Positions 21,785 through 33,169 of a stretch of 64,000 nucleotides of DNA are shown here, piece after piece. The notes under the pieces were generated by a model. That model saw only the letters and a list, made by a program, of their open reading frames with translations, did not search any database and had not been told where the DNA came from. The stretch comes from Gigaspora rosea. Its lineage: Eukaryota > Glomeromycota > Glomeromycetes > Diversisporales > Gigasporaceae. The DNA lies in contig QKWP01000034.1 in NCBI GenBank assembly GCA_003550325.1, positions 62,226-126,225 on the forward strand, written 5' to 3'. The position numbers were made by a program, and so were the translations under genes. Position 1 is the first letter of the stretch; each line of letters starts with the position of its first letter.

Positions 21785-22500
21785 AAAATAAAATTTTATA
21801 TTAAATAGCGAAAACTTGTGAATATTGTATATTTAATAAATTAAAATATTATATAATAATAATAAATAAAAAAAATTTATAATTAAATTGTGAAAACTTG
21901 CAAAAATCTATAAAATGCTCAAAAAGCCTAATTATATGAATATAATAATTATTAATTGATATCATATCAAATATATATCGTAATATTGATATATATCAAT
22001 TACTATCACTATCGATAGAAATCGGCAGGGGTGATGGGTATTAATATATATCTTACCGGTTAGTAATCAATATATATCTATATATAAAATTTGCTAATGT
22101 AAGGTACTCCAGAGTAACTGTGGAGTATAACCCACTCCATACCGATATGGTCTAGACATAACACCACCTCGGATTACAGATATTATTAATAGGAGTAATT
22201 GCTTCCGAGTAATACTACTAATACAAAATGGATTATACTCTGAAGTATTATTATATATATTTTTTACCGTATTTTCCCAAAATAAGGTAGCATATTTTCA
22301 GAAAAATACGGTACTATAAACTCCGGAGTATTACATAGTGCTTAGAGTGCTTAGCACATAGTACTCCAGGTTATACTTGGGTTATACTCCGGGTTACACT
22401 TTGGAGTATGCTCTGATTCATATTTCAGTATGGTGTAGTGTTAAGGGATACTCTGCTAGAGTATGTACCACACCACCCTAAAGCACTCCGTTAACATCTC
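21785..22500. repeat. ATATATCGAT and GGGTTATACTCC repeat pair
   Basis: ATATATCGATT words (21950-22095) are followed by GGAGTATAACCC/GGGTTATACTCC words (22100-22450). The same two modules lie together at 9585-9935. The segment AATCGGCAGGGGT...AATTTGCTAAT (22020-22100) recurs at 26150-26230. No gene seen. Confidence 0.65.
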
Positions 22501-22739
22501 TACAATTTATATACGGTTTTTTTGTTAGGAATCTGGCTTTGAAGTTTAATAAATTAGTAAAAATTTTAATAAAGCATTACAAATGAACTATAAAAAGATT
22601 TTTAGTATTATATCGTGATACCTATTATATTATATTATAAAAAAAGCTGCATTTTGTTAGTGTTACCTAATCGTTGAAAAAAACAGGCCGTTAGATTTTC
22701 TTATTGATCTGCAAAATTTCTACCCACATGATATTAATG

Positions 22740-23235
22740 ATTTTCTCTAATTGATATACAGATTACGAATTAATCGATATATATTGATTAAAAATTAATA
22801 ATATATATTGATAAACTAGTTATATATCGATATATATTTATAATTGATAAATAGTGTAAATAAATATAAATCGCTATATATTTATTAATTAATTTCTATC
22901 ATATTTATTGAAACCGATATATAGTAATGAATGGATATTAATCGCTATATAGTATCTTATATTACGTAATATACCGAATCTTGTTTTTTTATCTTTTTTT
23001 TATTTTAATCCTTGATCTTTTTTCTTTACTACTTATATTTTTTTATATATAAACTTTTTTATTTCATTTTTTTTATGAAAATAACTACGCTTAACTGGAA
23101 AAGAATTTTCTGGTTACACAGATTGGTATGATCTAAATAAATGCACTATAAGTATTTTTTTTTGTTTATGTTGTTTTTTTTTTGTGAACTAATTAATTTT
23201 TTTTTTTTCGCAACTGCTTTGGTACTTTTTCGTCT
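22740..23235. repeat. ATATATCGAT repeat followed by T-rich tract
   Basis: Diverged ATATATCGATTA words to ~22965, then poly-T-rich sequence to 23235. No gene seen. Confidence 0.6.
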
Positions 23236-23254
23236 TGGATTTTTTGTTTTTGCT

Positions 23255-23480
23255 GGTGCACTATGAAGTCTTCGTATGTTGGAGCCATCACTTGAAGTCA
23301 TCGTATGATGGTACTTAAATCACTTATATGTTGAAGCAGTCGTTTGGAGTCGTTGTATAATGGTGCTTAAATCTCTCATATGTTGAAGTCGTCATATGGT
23401 GGTACCTTCGTTCATATATTAAAGTTATCGCTTGAAGTAAAATTGTCGTCATATATTGTATCTTCGTTATTGTTAATACA
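23255..23480. repeat. Degenerate minisatellite, ~30-40-bp unit
   Basis: Units of roughly TTGAAGTCGTCGTATGATGG followed by TACTTAAAT. The minus-strand Thr/Tyr/His-rich frame is a repeat product. Confidence 0.65.
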
Positions 23481-23754
23481 GTGTTAATTTTGTGTTGCCA
23501 TTTTTGACGCACTGCTGATCTTGTTAGATAGGCATCACTTTTTTCTTTTTGTTTTTTCCTTTTTGTTTTGTTCTTTATTAACTCTTGCTTACCTTCCTTT
23601 TAGTATTAATTCATCACTAGTGCCACAGATTTTTTTTAGTGTCATCATTTTAGTGCTATCATTAATGGAGTCACACTGTTATAGTGCCACTATTGTTTTA
23701 ATACTTCACCCTGTAGATCATGTGTAGAACTCTTTGGCAATCTGTTATATTAAT

Positions 23755-23880
23755 GTTTGTTAGTTAGTTAGTTAGATTTAGGGTTAGAGTTAGTGTTAGA
23801 TTGTTTTGATTTAAGGTTAGGGTTAGGGTTAGTTTTGATTTAGAGTTAGGGTTAGAGGTTCAGTTAGATTTAGAGTAGTT
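23755..23880. repeat. Interstitial telomere-like TTAGGG sequence
   Basis: TTAGGGTTAGGGTTAG at ~23816-23832 lies within a longer stretch of GTTAGAGTTAG/ATTTAGGGTTAG variants. Similar short runs occur at 6156-6168 and 7367-7383. They are internal and degenerate, so not a chromosome end. Confidence 0.75.
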
Positions 23881-24104
23881 ATTTACTATGAGACGATTTT
23901 GTTAGAATATTTATTGTATAACAATATTTTGGAACGTTTGTTAAACAACGATTTTATTATAATTAATTTTTAATAAATGTCATGAATCATAATAAAAAGA
24001 AACTTGGTGTCTATTTAACTCTCTAAATCCAACTTATACTTGTTTTAATATAAACTCTACTCTAAAACTTAAAAATTCTTTTCATTACAAGGGATGTTAA
24101 GTCG

Positions 24105-24330
24105 TTTCAAATGAACTGGGTTCGAACCTGGTTCAAACTACTCTTTTTAGCCGTTTATTCAAAGAAAAATTAACGACAAGTTCTTGAACCAGTTTTATAA
24201 TCTAGTTTATAAAACTGATTTATAAACCCAGTTTATAAGCTTAGCTTATAAAACTGGTTTGAAAACTCAGTTTATATGAACCTGGTTATAACAATCGTAA
24301 TACTACGATAAAGAAATTATCAGTAAATTA
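24105..24330. repeat. Degenerate GTTTATAAACTG-type repeats
   Basis: Recurring GGTTCAAAC/AACCTGGTT and AGTTTATAA(A/G)C words, many locally palindromic. A related patch lies at 24640-24765. No gene. Confidence 0.5.
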
Positions 24331-24558
24331 AATATAATTTGTAATACAGCATGTCGAATCTTTGTAAGAACATACATACATACATATTATGCATGCTTAG
24401 AAAGACATTTTGTCCACCAAAGTTACAGCAAAGTCTTATGATTCTATTGTACAGCAAGTTATGATGCAATCTTAATTTGTTAGTACGTACGTAGTTTTGT
24501 TAGCATGAAACTTCGAGGTTAGTCTAACAACTATAAATCTAAAATTTATCATGACTAA

Positions 24559-24623
24559 GTAAGAAAATAATTATCCAGGCAGGTCAGACAGTATCTGACC
24601 TGCCTGGATAATTATTTTCTTAC
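24559..24623. repeat. Perfect inverted repeat, 30-bp arms, 5-bp loop
   Basis: GTAAGAAAATAATTATCCAG then GCAGGTCAGA (24559-24588), loop CAGTA, and the exact complement at 24594-24623. It is perfect while neighbouring repeats are decayed. It is too long and AT-rich for a typical terminator and lies near no gene. Confidence 0.95.
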
Positions 24624-24894
24624 CGGATAATAGCTCTAGTGAGCTTTGGTTCATGAACAAAGTCAAAGTTAACCTCAAGTTCATACTTTAAGTTTATGAA
24701 CTCAAGTTTAAACTTTAAATTGAACTGAAGTTTATAAACTTTAGTTTAGTTCATTTTTTCTTTGAACTTTATGGGACTGGACCGAAACTGAACTGAATGA
24801 ACCACTTAACATCTCTAAAATTTATCTAAATCTGATCATGCATTTTTATTGATCGTATGCAAATCGTGTAATAGAGAATTTCCTCGGTTAAGAT

Positions 24895-25255
24895 TAGCAA
24901 TTACCTTTTTTTATTTATTTTTTTCATTTTATACTGTATTTATTTTTTTTCGTTTTATATTTACTTTTTTTTCGTTTTATATTTATTTTATTTTTTTTTA
25001 TTTATATTTATATTTTTTTTGTTTTATATTTATTTTTTGTTTTATATTTATTTTTTTTTTTACTTTTAGAATATAGAAACCTCTAGGACCCCAAACGGAT
25101 TAGAAAATCATGAAGTGAAAATCTCCCATCTGGCTCACAGAAGTACATTCGTTTTTGAATTATTATTGGCGAGAAAGTAGGTTGCTCGAATCTACATAAA
25201 GATAAGTATTTTTTTTAGTATGTTTTTTTTCTTTTTTTTTGTTATCGTTATAACT
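24895..25255. repeat. T-rich tract with TTTTATATTTATTTT units
   Basis: Tandem 15-20-bp units of CGTTTTATATTTACTTTTTT (24950-25065). The plus-strand Phe-rich frame is an artefact. Confidence 0.7.
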
Positions 25256-25279
25256 AATACTTTTGTTGTTTTTTTGCAG

Positions 25280-25845
25280 TAATTTGGTGGCGTTTTTGCG
25301 ATATTTCAAAGTTGTTTTTGCAATAAAGCAACGCTATTCTTGCAGTAAAATGGTAGCATTCTTGTGGTGAAATTATGACGTTCTTGCGATGAAGTAATAG
25401 CGTTCTTGATAGTGTTCTTGTAGTAATTCGATGCCCATTTTTGTAGTAAAGTGACGAAATTTTTGTGATGATTCGACGTTGTGGTAAGTAAAATAATGAC
25501 TTTTTTGTAGTAACTTAACAGCATTTTTGAAGTGAATTAATGGTGTGTTTGTATGCATTCTTGTGAATTATAGTATTCTTATGGTATTCTTGTACGCATT
25601 CTTGTGATGAAGTAACAGTGTTCTTATAGAATTTGATGACGTTCTTGTGGTGATTATACAGCATTCTTTGGCAACTTGAATGGCGTTTTTGTAGTAAATA
25701 GATAGTGTGCTTTAGTGAATTGATAGTATTCTTGTACATGTTCTTGTGGTGATTTAATGGTGTTATTGTAGTAAAGCAATTGTGTTCTTGCAGTAAATTG
25801 ATAGCATTTTTGTAGTAAGTTGAGTGCATTCTTGTGATGAAAATA
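25280..25845. repeat. Long minisatellite, ~24-bp unit
   Basis: About twenty diverged units of GCGTTCTTGTAGTAAATTGA. Minus-strand frames (NAITSSQERHNF...) that look protein-like are produced by the repeat; they share a period, not a conserved domain. Confidence 0.85.
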
Positions 25846-26019
25846 ATATAATAATTAATATTGTAATAAAAAAAATTTTATTTTACTGATATATAATAAT
25901 TATAGAAGTATACGTGTATATAGTAATTATGTAATATAAAAATATATAAAGTTTTTTAAAAATTTTTTAAAATCAAATTTTTTTAATTTATATTTTTTAT
26001 TATCAAAATCTTAATTGTT

Positions 26020-26235
26020 TTTATATTGATTATATATCGATTATTAACTATTATGGATATATATCGATTATAATCACTATTGAAATATTGATCATATATC
26101 GATTAATATCTATATTAGATATATATCAATTACTATCACTATTGATAGAAATCGGCAGGGGTATTTAGTATCGATATATATTTTACTCGATTAGTAATCA
26201 ATATATATCTATATATAAAATTTGCTAATATAAGC
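26020..26235. repeat. ATATATCGAT repeat, with ~85-bp segment shared with 22 kb
   Basis: Contains ATATATCGATTA words. The segment 26150-26235 repeats 22020-22100 in the same orientation (ATCGGCAGGGGT, then AGTAATCAATATATATC). Confidence 0.7.
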
Positions 26236-26720
26236 ACCAAAAAAATATTCTAAGAATCTGCCCTAAAAAAGAATTACCAAGAAAAGAAAAAGCAAGCACT
26301 ATAAGGCAAAAAAAAATCACCAGAATTTATATAATAAAAAATTTGCCGAAAGCACTGAAGAAACCTTCCAAAGACCTTGAATCTAAAAAAAAGTATTAGT
26401 ATCATAAAACAAAAAAAAATTTGAATTCACTAAACAAACAAACTTACTGAAAAAATACTTCAAGAACCCAGAATCATCAAGAAAGAAAAGTTTGAAAATA
26501 CCGAAGGAACAAAATTTGAACCTAAAGAGAATCACTAGAAAGAAATGTTAGTGCAAAGAAAAACCTCAAGCAAACCTCTTTAAAAAAAAATAGAACCTAC
26601 TTAATGAAGAACAATATACCAAAACAGCAAACAAAAAACTTGCCAAGAACGACAATTCATGGAACAATGAAGAACTTAATAATAATACTTGCAACGATAC
26701 CTGTGATGACACCAACGATA
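26236..26720. other. A-rich stretch, no gene seen
   Basis: Poly-A-rich repeats with words such as GAAAGCACTGAAGAA and AAGCACTATAAGG; on the minus strand it resembles the T-rich blocks at 14-17 kb. The plus frame at 26604-26795 runs into the next MITE and is not supported. Confidence 0.5.
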
Positions 26721-26729
26721 ACTCTAACA

Positions 26730-27027
26730 AGAACCCCAGATATTTCTCATATAGGTCATAACTGGATTTTGGCCAATTTTGACCTAATTTGCTAAAAATG
26801 ACAAAACTACATTTGTTTAAATAACTTCTAATTCAGTAATCAGAATTGTATGAACCTTTTTTTGTTAGATGTGCATCACTGAGAGCTTCATTTTAAAAAA
26901 ACATTTATCCAAATTGGACTACTAGATGCCAAGATAATTGCCAAAAACCATGTTTTTACTTCTCAAATTTCAGGGGTTTTGCTGAAATGCATAATGTATT
27001 ACCTCTGTACTAGATGTTCGGGGTCCT
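26730..27027. mobile_element. hAT-like MITE, family A, copy 1
   Basis: 298 bp. Ends AGAACCCCAGAT and complement AGGACCCCGAACAT; flanked by CTCTAACA (26722-26729) and CTCTAATA (27028-27035), an 8-bp duplication with one mismatch, as made by hAT transposases. ATTTCTCATATAGGTCATAA near the left end recurs at 63745-63770. Confidence 0.75.
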
Positions 27028-27035
27028 CTCTAATA

Positions 27036-27602
27036 GCACAATTCTTAAAGAAACACCACAATTACTCTAAGGGCTAGATCGAACTAACGAAGCTACAAAA
27101 ATTAATAAGAAATAAGAAAAAAAGCAAAGCAAAATTAAGACAACGAAAAATAGTAAGAAGTAAGAAAAAATATCAAAAGTGACGAAAAGGTACTACAAGT
27201 AAATATACTACGACTTCAAAACAAATGACTAAATAATACTTCAAATGCAATTTCAATAATATCAAGCTACCAAAAAAAGTTATTACTGTAAACAAAAAAA
27301 ATAAAAATTAAAATAAAAAAAATAGATTATCTAGTACTAGTGATGCCACCAAAATTGATTTTTGAAAAAGGTCTATTTCGTCTTTATTAGAGAAAATTAA
27401 AATTTTTTATAAGGAAGAGCAAATAAAATTTATATAGATATGTTCTTTATAATTTCATCTATTCAAAAAAGTATCAAATAATTTCGTCTTTTAAGTAAAA
27501 TAGGTCAAAAACAATTTCGTCTTCAAATTTTAATTTCGGGTTTTAGAACCCAAAACAATTTCATCCTCATGTATATCCAGTACACGATTATCACTAAAGA
27601 GT
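27036..27602. other. No gene seen
   Basis: AT-rich text with AAGTAAGAAAAAA words (27115-27165) and three ATTTCGTC words (27455-27570). No protein recognised. Confidence 0.5.
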
Positions 27603-28328
27603 GTTAGTATTAGTGATTTAAGCCATATAGTTTCAGTTGGCTAGCTTAGCCAGCTGACTAAATCATTGGCTAAATGGCTGGCTAACGACTAACTATTGGT
27701 TTGTATTCAGAATATTTCGGGATATTTGGCCCGACTTTATGTTGCTTTTTCAGAATTTACTGAATTCTTATAATAGTTAGCTTTTAGCTAGAGGTTGGAC
27801 CCGTGGACCCCTTATCCAGATATCCATGCAGTTAACTGTATATCCAGATACCATAAATGTTTCACAGATAGTAACTGTTATTTGTTAGTTTTAAACAGAT
27901 AACCTAACAGGTATCTGCAGGTATCTGCAGGTATCCGTGGGTAGGGGTAAATACGGATAAACCGCGGGTATTTGTGGGTAGGGGTATGGGTGGCGCACAG
28001 ATTAATTAATACAACTTGCATTTAATATCATTTCTTATTTTAGTTACGTTTTTGTACCGGGTATATAAACATATCTCCTAGCTAAAGATGAATCTCGACC
28101 CAAAAATTTTTAAAGCTATAAAAATTTTAAATGTTAAGTAAAATTATTATTTTTTTTTATTTTTTTTTTTATTTATTTTTTTTTTTAATGAAACTAACCC
28201 ATTTTTATTTTTTGGGCTGTAATTTTCCCAGCGCATTTCAATATAGCGATATCATATAAAGTGGTGTGCATATTGATATTGAGGGAATAATACCTCTGGT
28301 AAATAAATTATCTCTTTTTGAACTACAT

Positions 28329-28436
28329 AAGGTATTTTCAAAGCTTTTTTTTTTTTTTTTTTAACAAAACCCGAGTTCAGCTTTTGTTGGTTATATAATA
28401 TAACTAACAAAAAAAAAAAAAGTATGTTTGAAAATA
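28329..28436. repeat. Short inverted repeat with poly-T/poly-A arms
   Basis: AGGTATTTTCAAA at 28330 pairs with TTTGAAAATACCT at ~28423-28435, and GTTGGTTATATAATATAACT lies in the centre. Perhaps a ~107-bp MITE, but the flanks give no clear target duplication. Confidence 0.5.
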
Positions 28437-28451
28437 CCTATAATGCAATAA

Positions 28452-28687
28452 GGGCCATGACATTTATTACGTAATATCCATTTACTATAGAGGCTTACCC
28501 CCACCCCCACATAAGACCAATCAAAATGCTCAATTTTGTTACACAAAAAAATATATTTATCCTATATTTTGTTATAATTATGGTTAAATAATTCTTGATT
28601 TTGATTGGCTAGTAGTCTATCTTGTGTAATGTAAGATTTTGTCTGACCCCCACCCCCTAAAATATTACGTAATAAATGTCATTGCCC
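28452..28687. mobile_element. PIF/Harbinger-like MITE, family H2-related
   Basis: 236 bp, left GGGCCATGACATTTATTACG, right end complement GGGCAATGACATTTATTACG, flanked by TAA (28449-28451, 28688-28690). Inside the hAT element, so inserted after it. Confidence 0.8.
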
Positions 28688-29272
28688 TAATGAATTTTAT
28701 GAATTTTGTATATTACCATTTTAACAACGGTGATATTTAATTCACTAAACTCATTATCAAACTAATTCAACGTTCCTTTTATCTTTCGTCAAATCCAACC
28801 GTTGCTGATTTTATAACCTTTTTTTTCTTAATTTCTTTAAAAAAAATAAAAATTTTTTATAAGCGCTCATATAAGCGTCTTCTATATAAGCAAATTATAT
28901 GAAATTTTTTGCAAACCGAAAATATAATATACAATCGCATTCTATAAGTACTTCTTGTGCGACTGTATTATACAAAAGATAAATTACCACACATTGCTTT
29001 ATCAAGATAAGATAGCAAATTTATAGATTTTGATGATGTTCATTTTTTTTTTTTAATGATTATAGTGATAATAATATCCGACATTTAGTGTTCCTTTAGA
29101 ATAACCTCTCTCTTAGATTTAATACTATCAAACGCAATACCTTTATTGCATCGATGTTTAATATCAAGTTGTCTATAGCATTACTAGCTTTGGCAGATTT
29201 AAAAAATATTCAGATGCTTTATTATTTAATACCATTCATTTATTATTTTTTCAATATTGTATTATTCTTTAA

Positions 29273-29792
29273 GGGTAGAGGATATGTAGGTCACTTATCA
29301 TATGATTTTGGTAGTACAAATGATTTTATATAGAAATTAAAAATATGCTACTAATAAAACTTTTTATAATAACATTTAATTTTTGGTAAAATTTTTGTAA
29401 TTTGTAGATTAAAACATGCTCTTTCTAATGATATAAATTTTAATAATAAAATATTTTTTAAAAAATATACTTGTATATATGGTAAAGTTCTCCGTAGTCA
29501 ATCCAAATTCTCCATAGTTACACAAAATAGTTAATTTTGATTGGGTATATCATATGATCATCATATGATTTTTTGTAAACAAATAGTAATACCCAATCTT
29601 CAAGTACATGTTTCTTAGTAAATATTTAACCAATATTACTGATTTTACCACCATTAGAATCAGAAAAGTCTATTCTACAACCTTTTATTATAAATTTAAA
29701 ATTATTTGCTTAATAAAAATTTTTTTAATTTTAAAAAGAAAAAAATTGTACTACCAAAATTATATGATAAATGATCTATGTATCCTCTACCC
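29273..29792. mobile_element. TIR element with TTAA target duplication
   Basis: 520 bp. GGGTAGAGGATATGTAGGTC at the left matches the complement of the right end (...TATGTATCCTCTACCC), and ATCATATGATTTTGGTAGTA also pairs inward. Both flanks are TTAA (29269-29272, 29793-29796). TTAA duplications are made by piggyBac and Kolobok elements; the GGG start leans to Kolobok. Non-coding. Confidence 0.7.
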
Positions 29793-30239
29793 TTAAAATT
29801 ACTCTTTCTAGCTAATTAGTTTCAAATTTACTCAAATTATTTTTTCGTATTTGATAGCTTGTAGAAGTATCTAAAATTGGTTGTTCATTTCGTCACTTTT
29901 GATAATTTTAAATATCATAGTGCTTGATGCCTTTGTAAGATTTCGAATCTATTTGGATATTTTTTCTATTTCTAATTATACCTGTACCTTCTTTATATAA
30001 TATATTTTGCCTTTTTTCTACCTACGTAGTTCCGATCACATATCTATAATGCTTTTTATTATTAAAATTTCTAGTAATATTTTTCATTCAGTTTATTTCA
30101 AATATCACCTTCCATAGCTTTTAATATTTTAATATTTATGAACCTTTATCTGAATGATATGTATTACTATTCAGAATTTTCGATTTCGAGCTCGTTATTT
30201 AGGATTTGGTGGTTTATCACATGTGGTGATTAATATATC

Positions 30240-33160
30240 ATGATGAAATTTAATCACGAGTTTATAAACCGATCTTTAATCAGAATGATAATTTGTGTCT
30301 TTTTACTCGTCATGGATTATATGGAACAGGAAAATGTACCTGACTCAAATCCCTTAAGCGATAATGAGCCTCAGTCAAAAGAAAGTTCTGATGATGAACT
30401 TTTAACCGATCAACCAAAAAAATGTAGCAATCTATCAGCTAAACTGCAGTAAAAAAAAAAAAGAAAAAAACAGGTTAAAAAAAGTAAAGTTAACGCAACT
30501 TCATCATTAAATGATGAAAACAAAATGAATTCGATAATAATTATGCATCGAATAGCATGCTACAGTTAGACCTCCATAAATGCAACCTCCATAAATGCAA
30601 TACCTCCCTAAATGCACATTTTTTTCTATTCCGTAAGATGTTATTAGTGCTAAATGCACATTCTATATTCTGTAAATGCACATTCTCTTAAATAACATTT
30701 TATATTACACTAACCTTCCTAAATGCACGTAGCCAATCAAATTTTAGTATTTAAGATAGTTTATACAATTTTGTTAGAAGTTATACAAACTTGATGATCA
30801 AATTTTTAAAACTGCAATTTAATTGGCTTACTCTAAATGCAAACCTCCCTAAATACACGTTGTAGGCTTGTCCCTACGAGTTGCATTTATGGAGGGTTGA
30901 CTGTATCTGAAGATAATAATGAATATGATCAAGATGAAACTCAAATAACTCGTAATATATCATCCGAAAATAGTTCTAGCATAAATCAGCCATCAAATCC
31001 AAATTTTAAAAATATTCAACTTGTACCTATTAATAATATACCTGGAAAAAGTTGGATATGGAGTTATTATCAGCTATATAAACCTGTCGATCCATATAAA
31101 CGGATAGTTGGATGTTTAGTTAAAGTTGATGGGTCTCGCCCGTGTGGTCGTTTAATGGGTTCAGTAGACAGTTCGACAAGAAATTTTATTGGACACTTGG
31201 TGTCGCGACATACAATTACAGAGGAATTACACAAGCAAAAACTGTAGCAGAATTCCAAACAAGAAAATATTAATTAAGCATTTCAATGAATTATAGCAAA
31301 TGATCCTAAGCGAAAAACTACTCGAGATCAAAAGTTTGTTAGTATGTTAATTAAAGATCAATTGCCTATAAATATGCGAGAAGGAATTGGCTTTATTGAA
31401 TTTTTGGCAGATTTTGATCCTAATTACCAGTTGCCTTGCGAAAGACTCTGCTGAAAGTTACTTACAGATGCTTTTTTAAGCTCTAAAGAAAATCTTAAAA
31501 AAATTCTCAATAATAATGCAATCTTGTTCTTTAACTTGTGATCTGTGGACAGGATGTAACCATATGGGATATCTTGGAATAACATGCTTGTATATTGATA
31601 ACGATTTTCAATTAAACGAATTGGTTTTTATAATCAAATATCTACCTTACCCGCACACTGGAGAGTTAATTGCAGAAGAATTAAATTCTTTAATCGATGA
31701 ATAGGAGCTAAAGGATAAGGTTTTTACTATCACAATTGATAATGGAAGCAACATAGTTAAGGCTTTAAAGCATATGCCAAATATTATTCGAATTCCATGT
31801 ACCACTCACACCCTTCAACTTGCTATTGGAAAAGGGTTGTTAGATGCTGAACTTCTTATAGTGCGTACAAAAAGACTCATGTTATTTTTCACTACACCTA
31901 AACAAATGGAAAGTTAATTGATGCCCAAAAAAATTTGCGCCAATTTGAAAATATAGTAAGTGTTTAATTAAAATTTTATTATATAAGAAATTTTAAATTA
32001 GTAGAAATACTGAATGAACGTACGTACGTACTTGTATTATGCATCTCAAAGTAATACAAATATCATTCATGCATAAAAAAAACGATAATTAATAATTTAT
32101 AATTAACTAGGACCTGGAAGATAACAACAATCAATTACGAATTATTGCTAATGTTCCTACGCGTTGGAATTCGTCGTATCTTGCCTGGAAACGACTTATA
32201 CAAATTCGAAGCATTATTAGCATGATGATAACCAATTTAACATTAAATAATGATTTACAAGCTAAAAAAGATGGTTCTCGCTTGGAAAAAATTAATTTGA
32301 CAACCAATGAATGGAATACAATATCATTGTTAACTACGGTGCTGAGACCCTTTGCTAAAGCAACCGAACTGCTAGGAGGCAGTAAATATACTACTATCAG
32401 CTTTATGTATAACGCAATTATAGTAATAAAGCAAGGGCTTTCATTTACTACAATGTCAGATATAGACTTCGATTCTCCTGATGATGCTTTTGATAATGAT
32501 ATTGATTATTAAGATGAGGATGATAAAATACAAGAAAATGATATATCAAGTTCAAAGCGTCAGGTTAATATTAATACTCTACAAAATTGTAGAAACCTTG
32601 AAAAAAAAATAAAGTCGGCAATATGATGCTATGATGCATTATTGGGACTTACCTAGTGATGAAGCTATGTTAGCAACAATTTTGGATCCTTGATACAAGC
32701 CTCTTTCTTTTATGCCGGAATCCCTAAAAAATATGGCTTTCGAATTGCTTAAAGATAAATAGAAGAATCGCGGGTTTTATATGGAACGAACGAAAATGAT
32801 AATATGCAAAATAATTCAAATTCTTTATTGGCTTCAATGTTTTATAATAAATGCTCACAATCGGAAATATCAAATTACCTTGGAGTTCAAGAAATTCTTT
32901 GGGATCAGTGTCCGCTAGCTTGGTGGCATGCTAACCAAAAATGTTTTCCCATATTGAGTAAGTTGGTTTAAAAGTATTTAGCTATCCCAGCGACTTCTAC
33001 TGCAAGCAAAAGACTTTTTAGTGATGCCGGAAACACAATGACAATAAAAAGAACATCACTTTTACCTACCATTTTTGAACATCTAGTCTTTTTAAAAAAA
33101 AATTGGCAGCTTAATAGAAGTGTATTCCTGGATGCGAATTCGAAAGATAAAACCAAATGA
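30240..33160 (+). pseudogene. hAT transposase with BED zinc finger, inactivated
   Basis: Fragments in order: an acidic N terminus (ENVPDSNPLSDNEPQSKESS, 30330-30450); a MITE insertion (30563-30903); then a BED-type zinc finger (WSYYQLY...GCLVK...CGRLMG...FIGHLVSRH, 31055-31210). The hAT catalytic core follows: SLTCDLWTG (first Asp, codon 31540), VFTITIDNGSNIVKAL (second Asp), PCTTHTLQLAIGKG. A GT-AG intron at 31956-32110 precedes VPTRWNSSYLAWKRLIQIRS and LLGGSKYTTISFMYNAI. The C-terminal hAT dimerisation segment is LAWWHANQKCFPILSKL, then ATSTASKRLFSDAGN, ending in TGA ~33160. Stops (30450, 31245, 31702, 32510, 32692, 32971) and frameshifts inactivate it. It presumably mobilised the surrounding element. 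Confidence 0.85.
30563..30903. mobile_element. pogo/mariner-type MITE inserted in the hAT gene
   Basis: 341 bp. CAGTTAGACCTCCATAAATG at the left, complement of the right end CAGTCAACCCTCCATAAATG. TA on both sides (30561-30562, 30904-30905). Interior has several CCTCC(C/A)TAAATGCA units. It splits the N-terminal coding part of the hAT gene. Confidence 0.85.
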
Positions 33161-33169
33161 GAATTTTAT

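Noticed and set aside
25306-25829. Three overlapping minus-strand frames that look like a repetitive protein (LLQKRHNF...)
   Set aside because: They are read from the 24-bp minisatellite; several frames are open at once because the repeat unit is a multiple of three and lacks stops on that strand.
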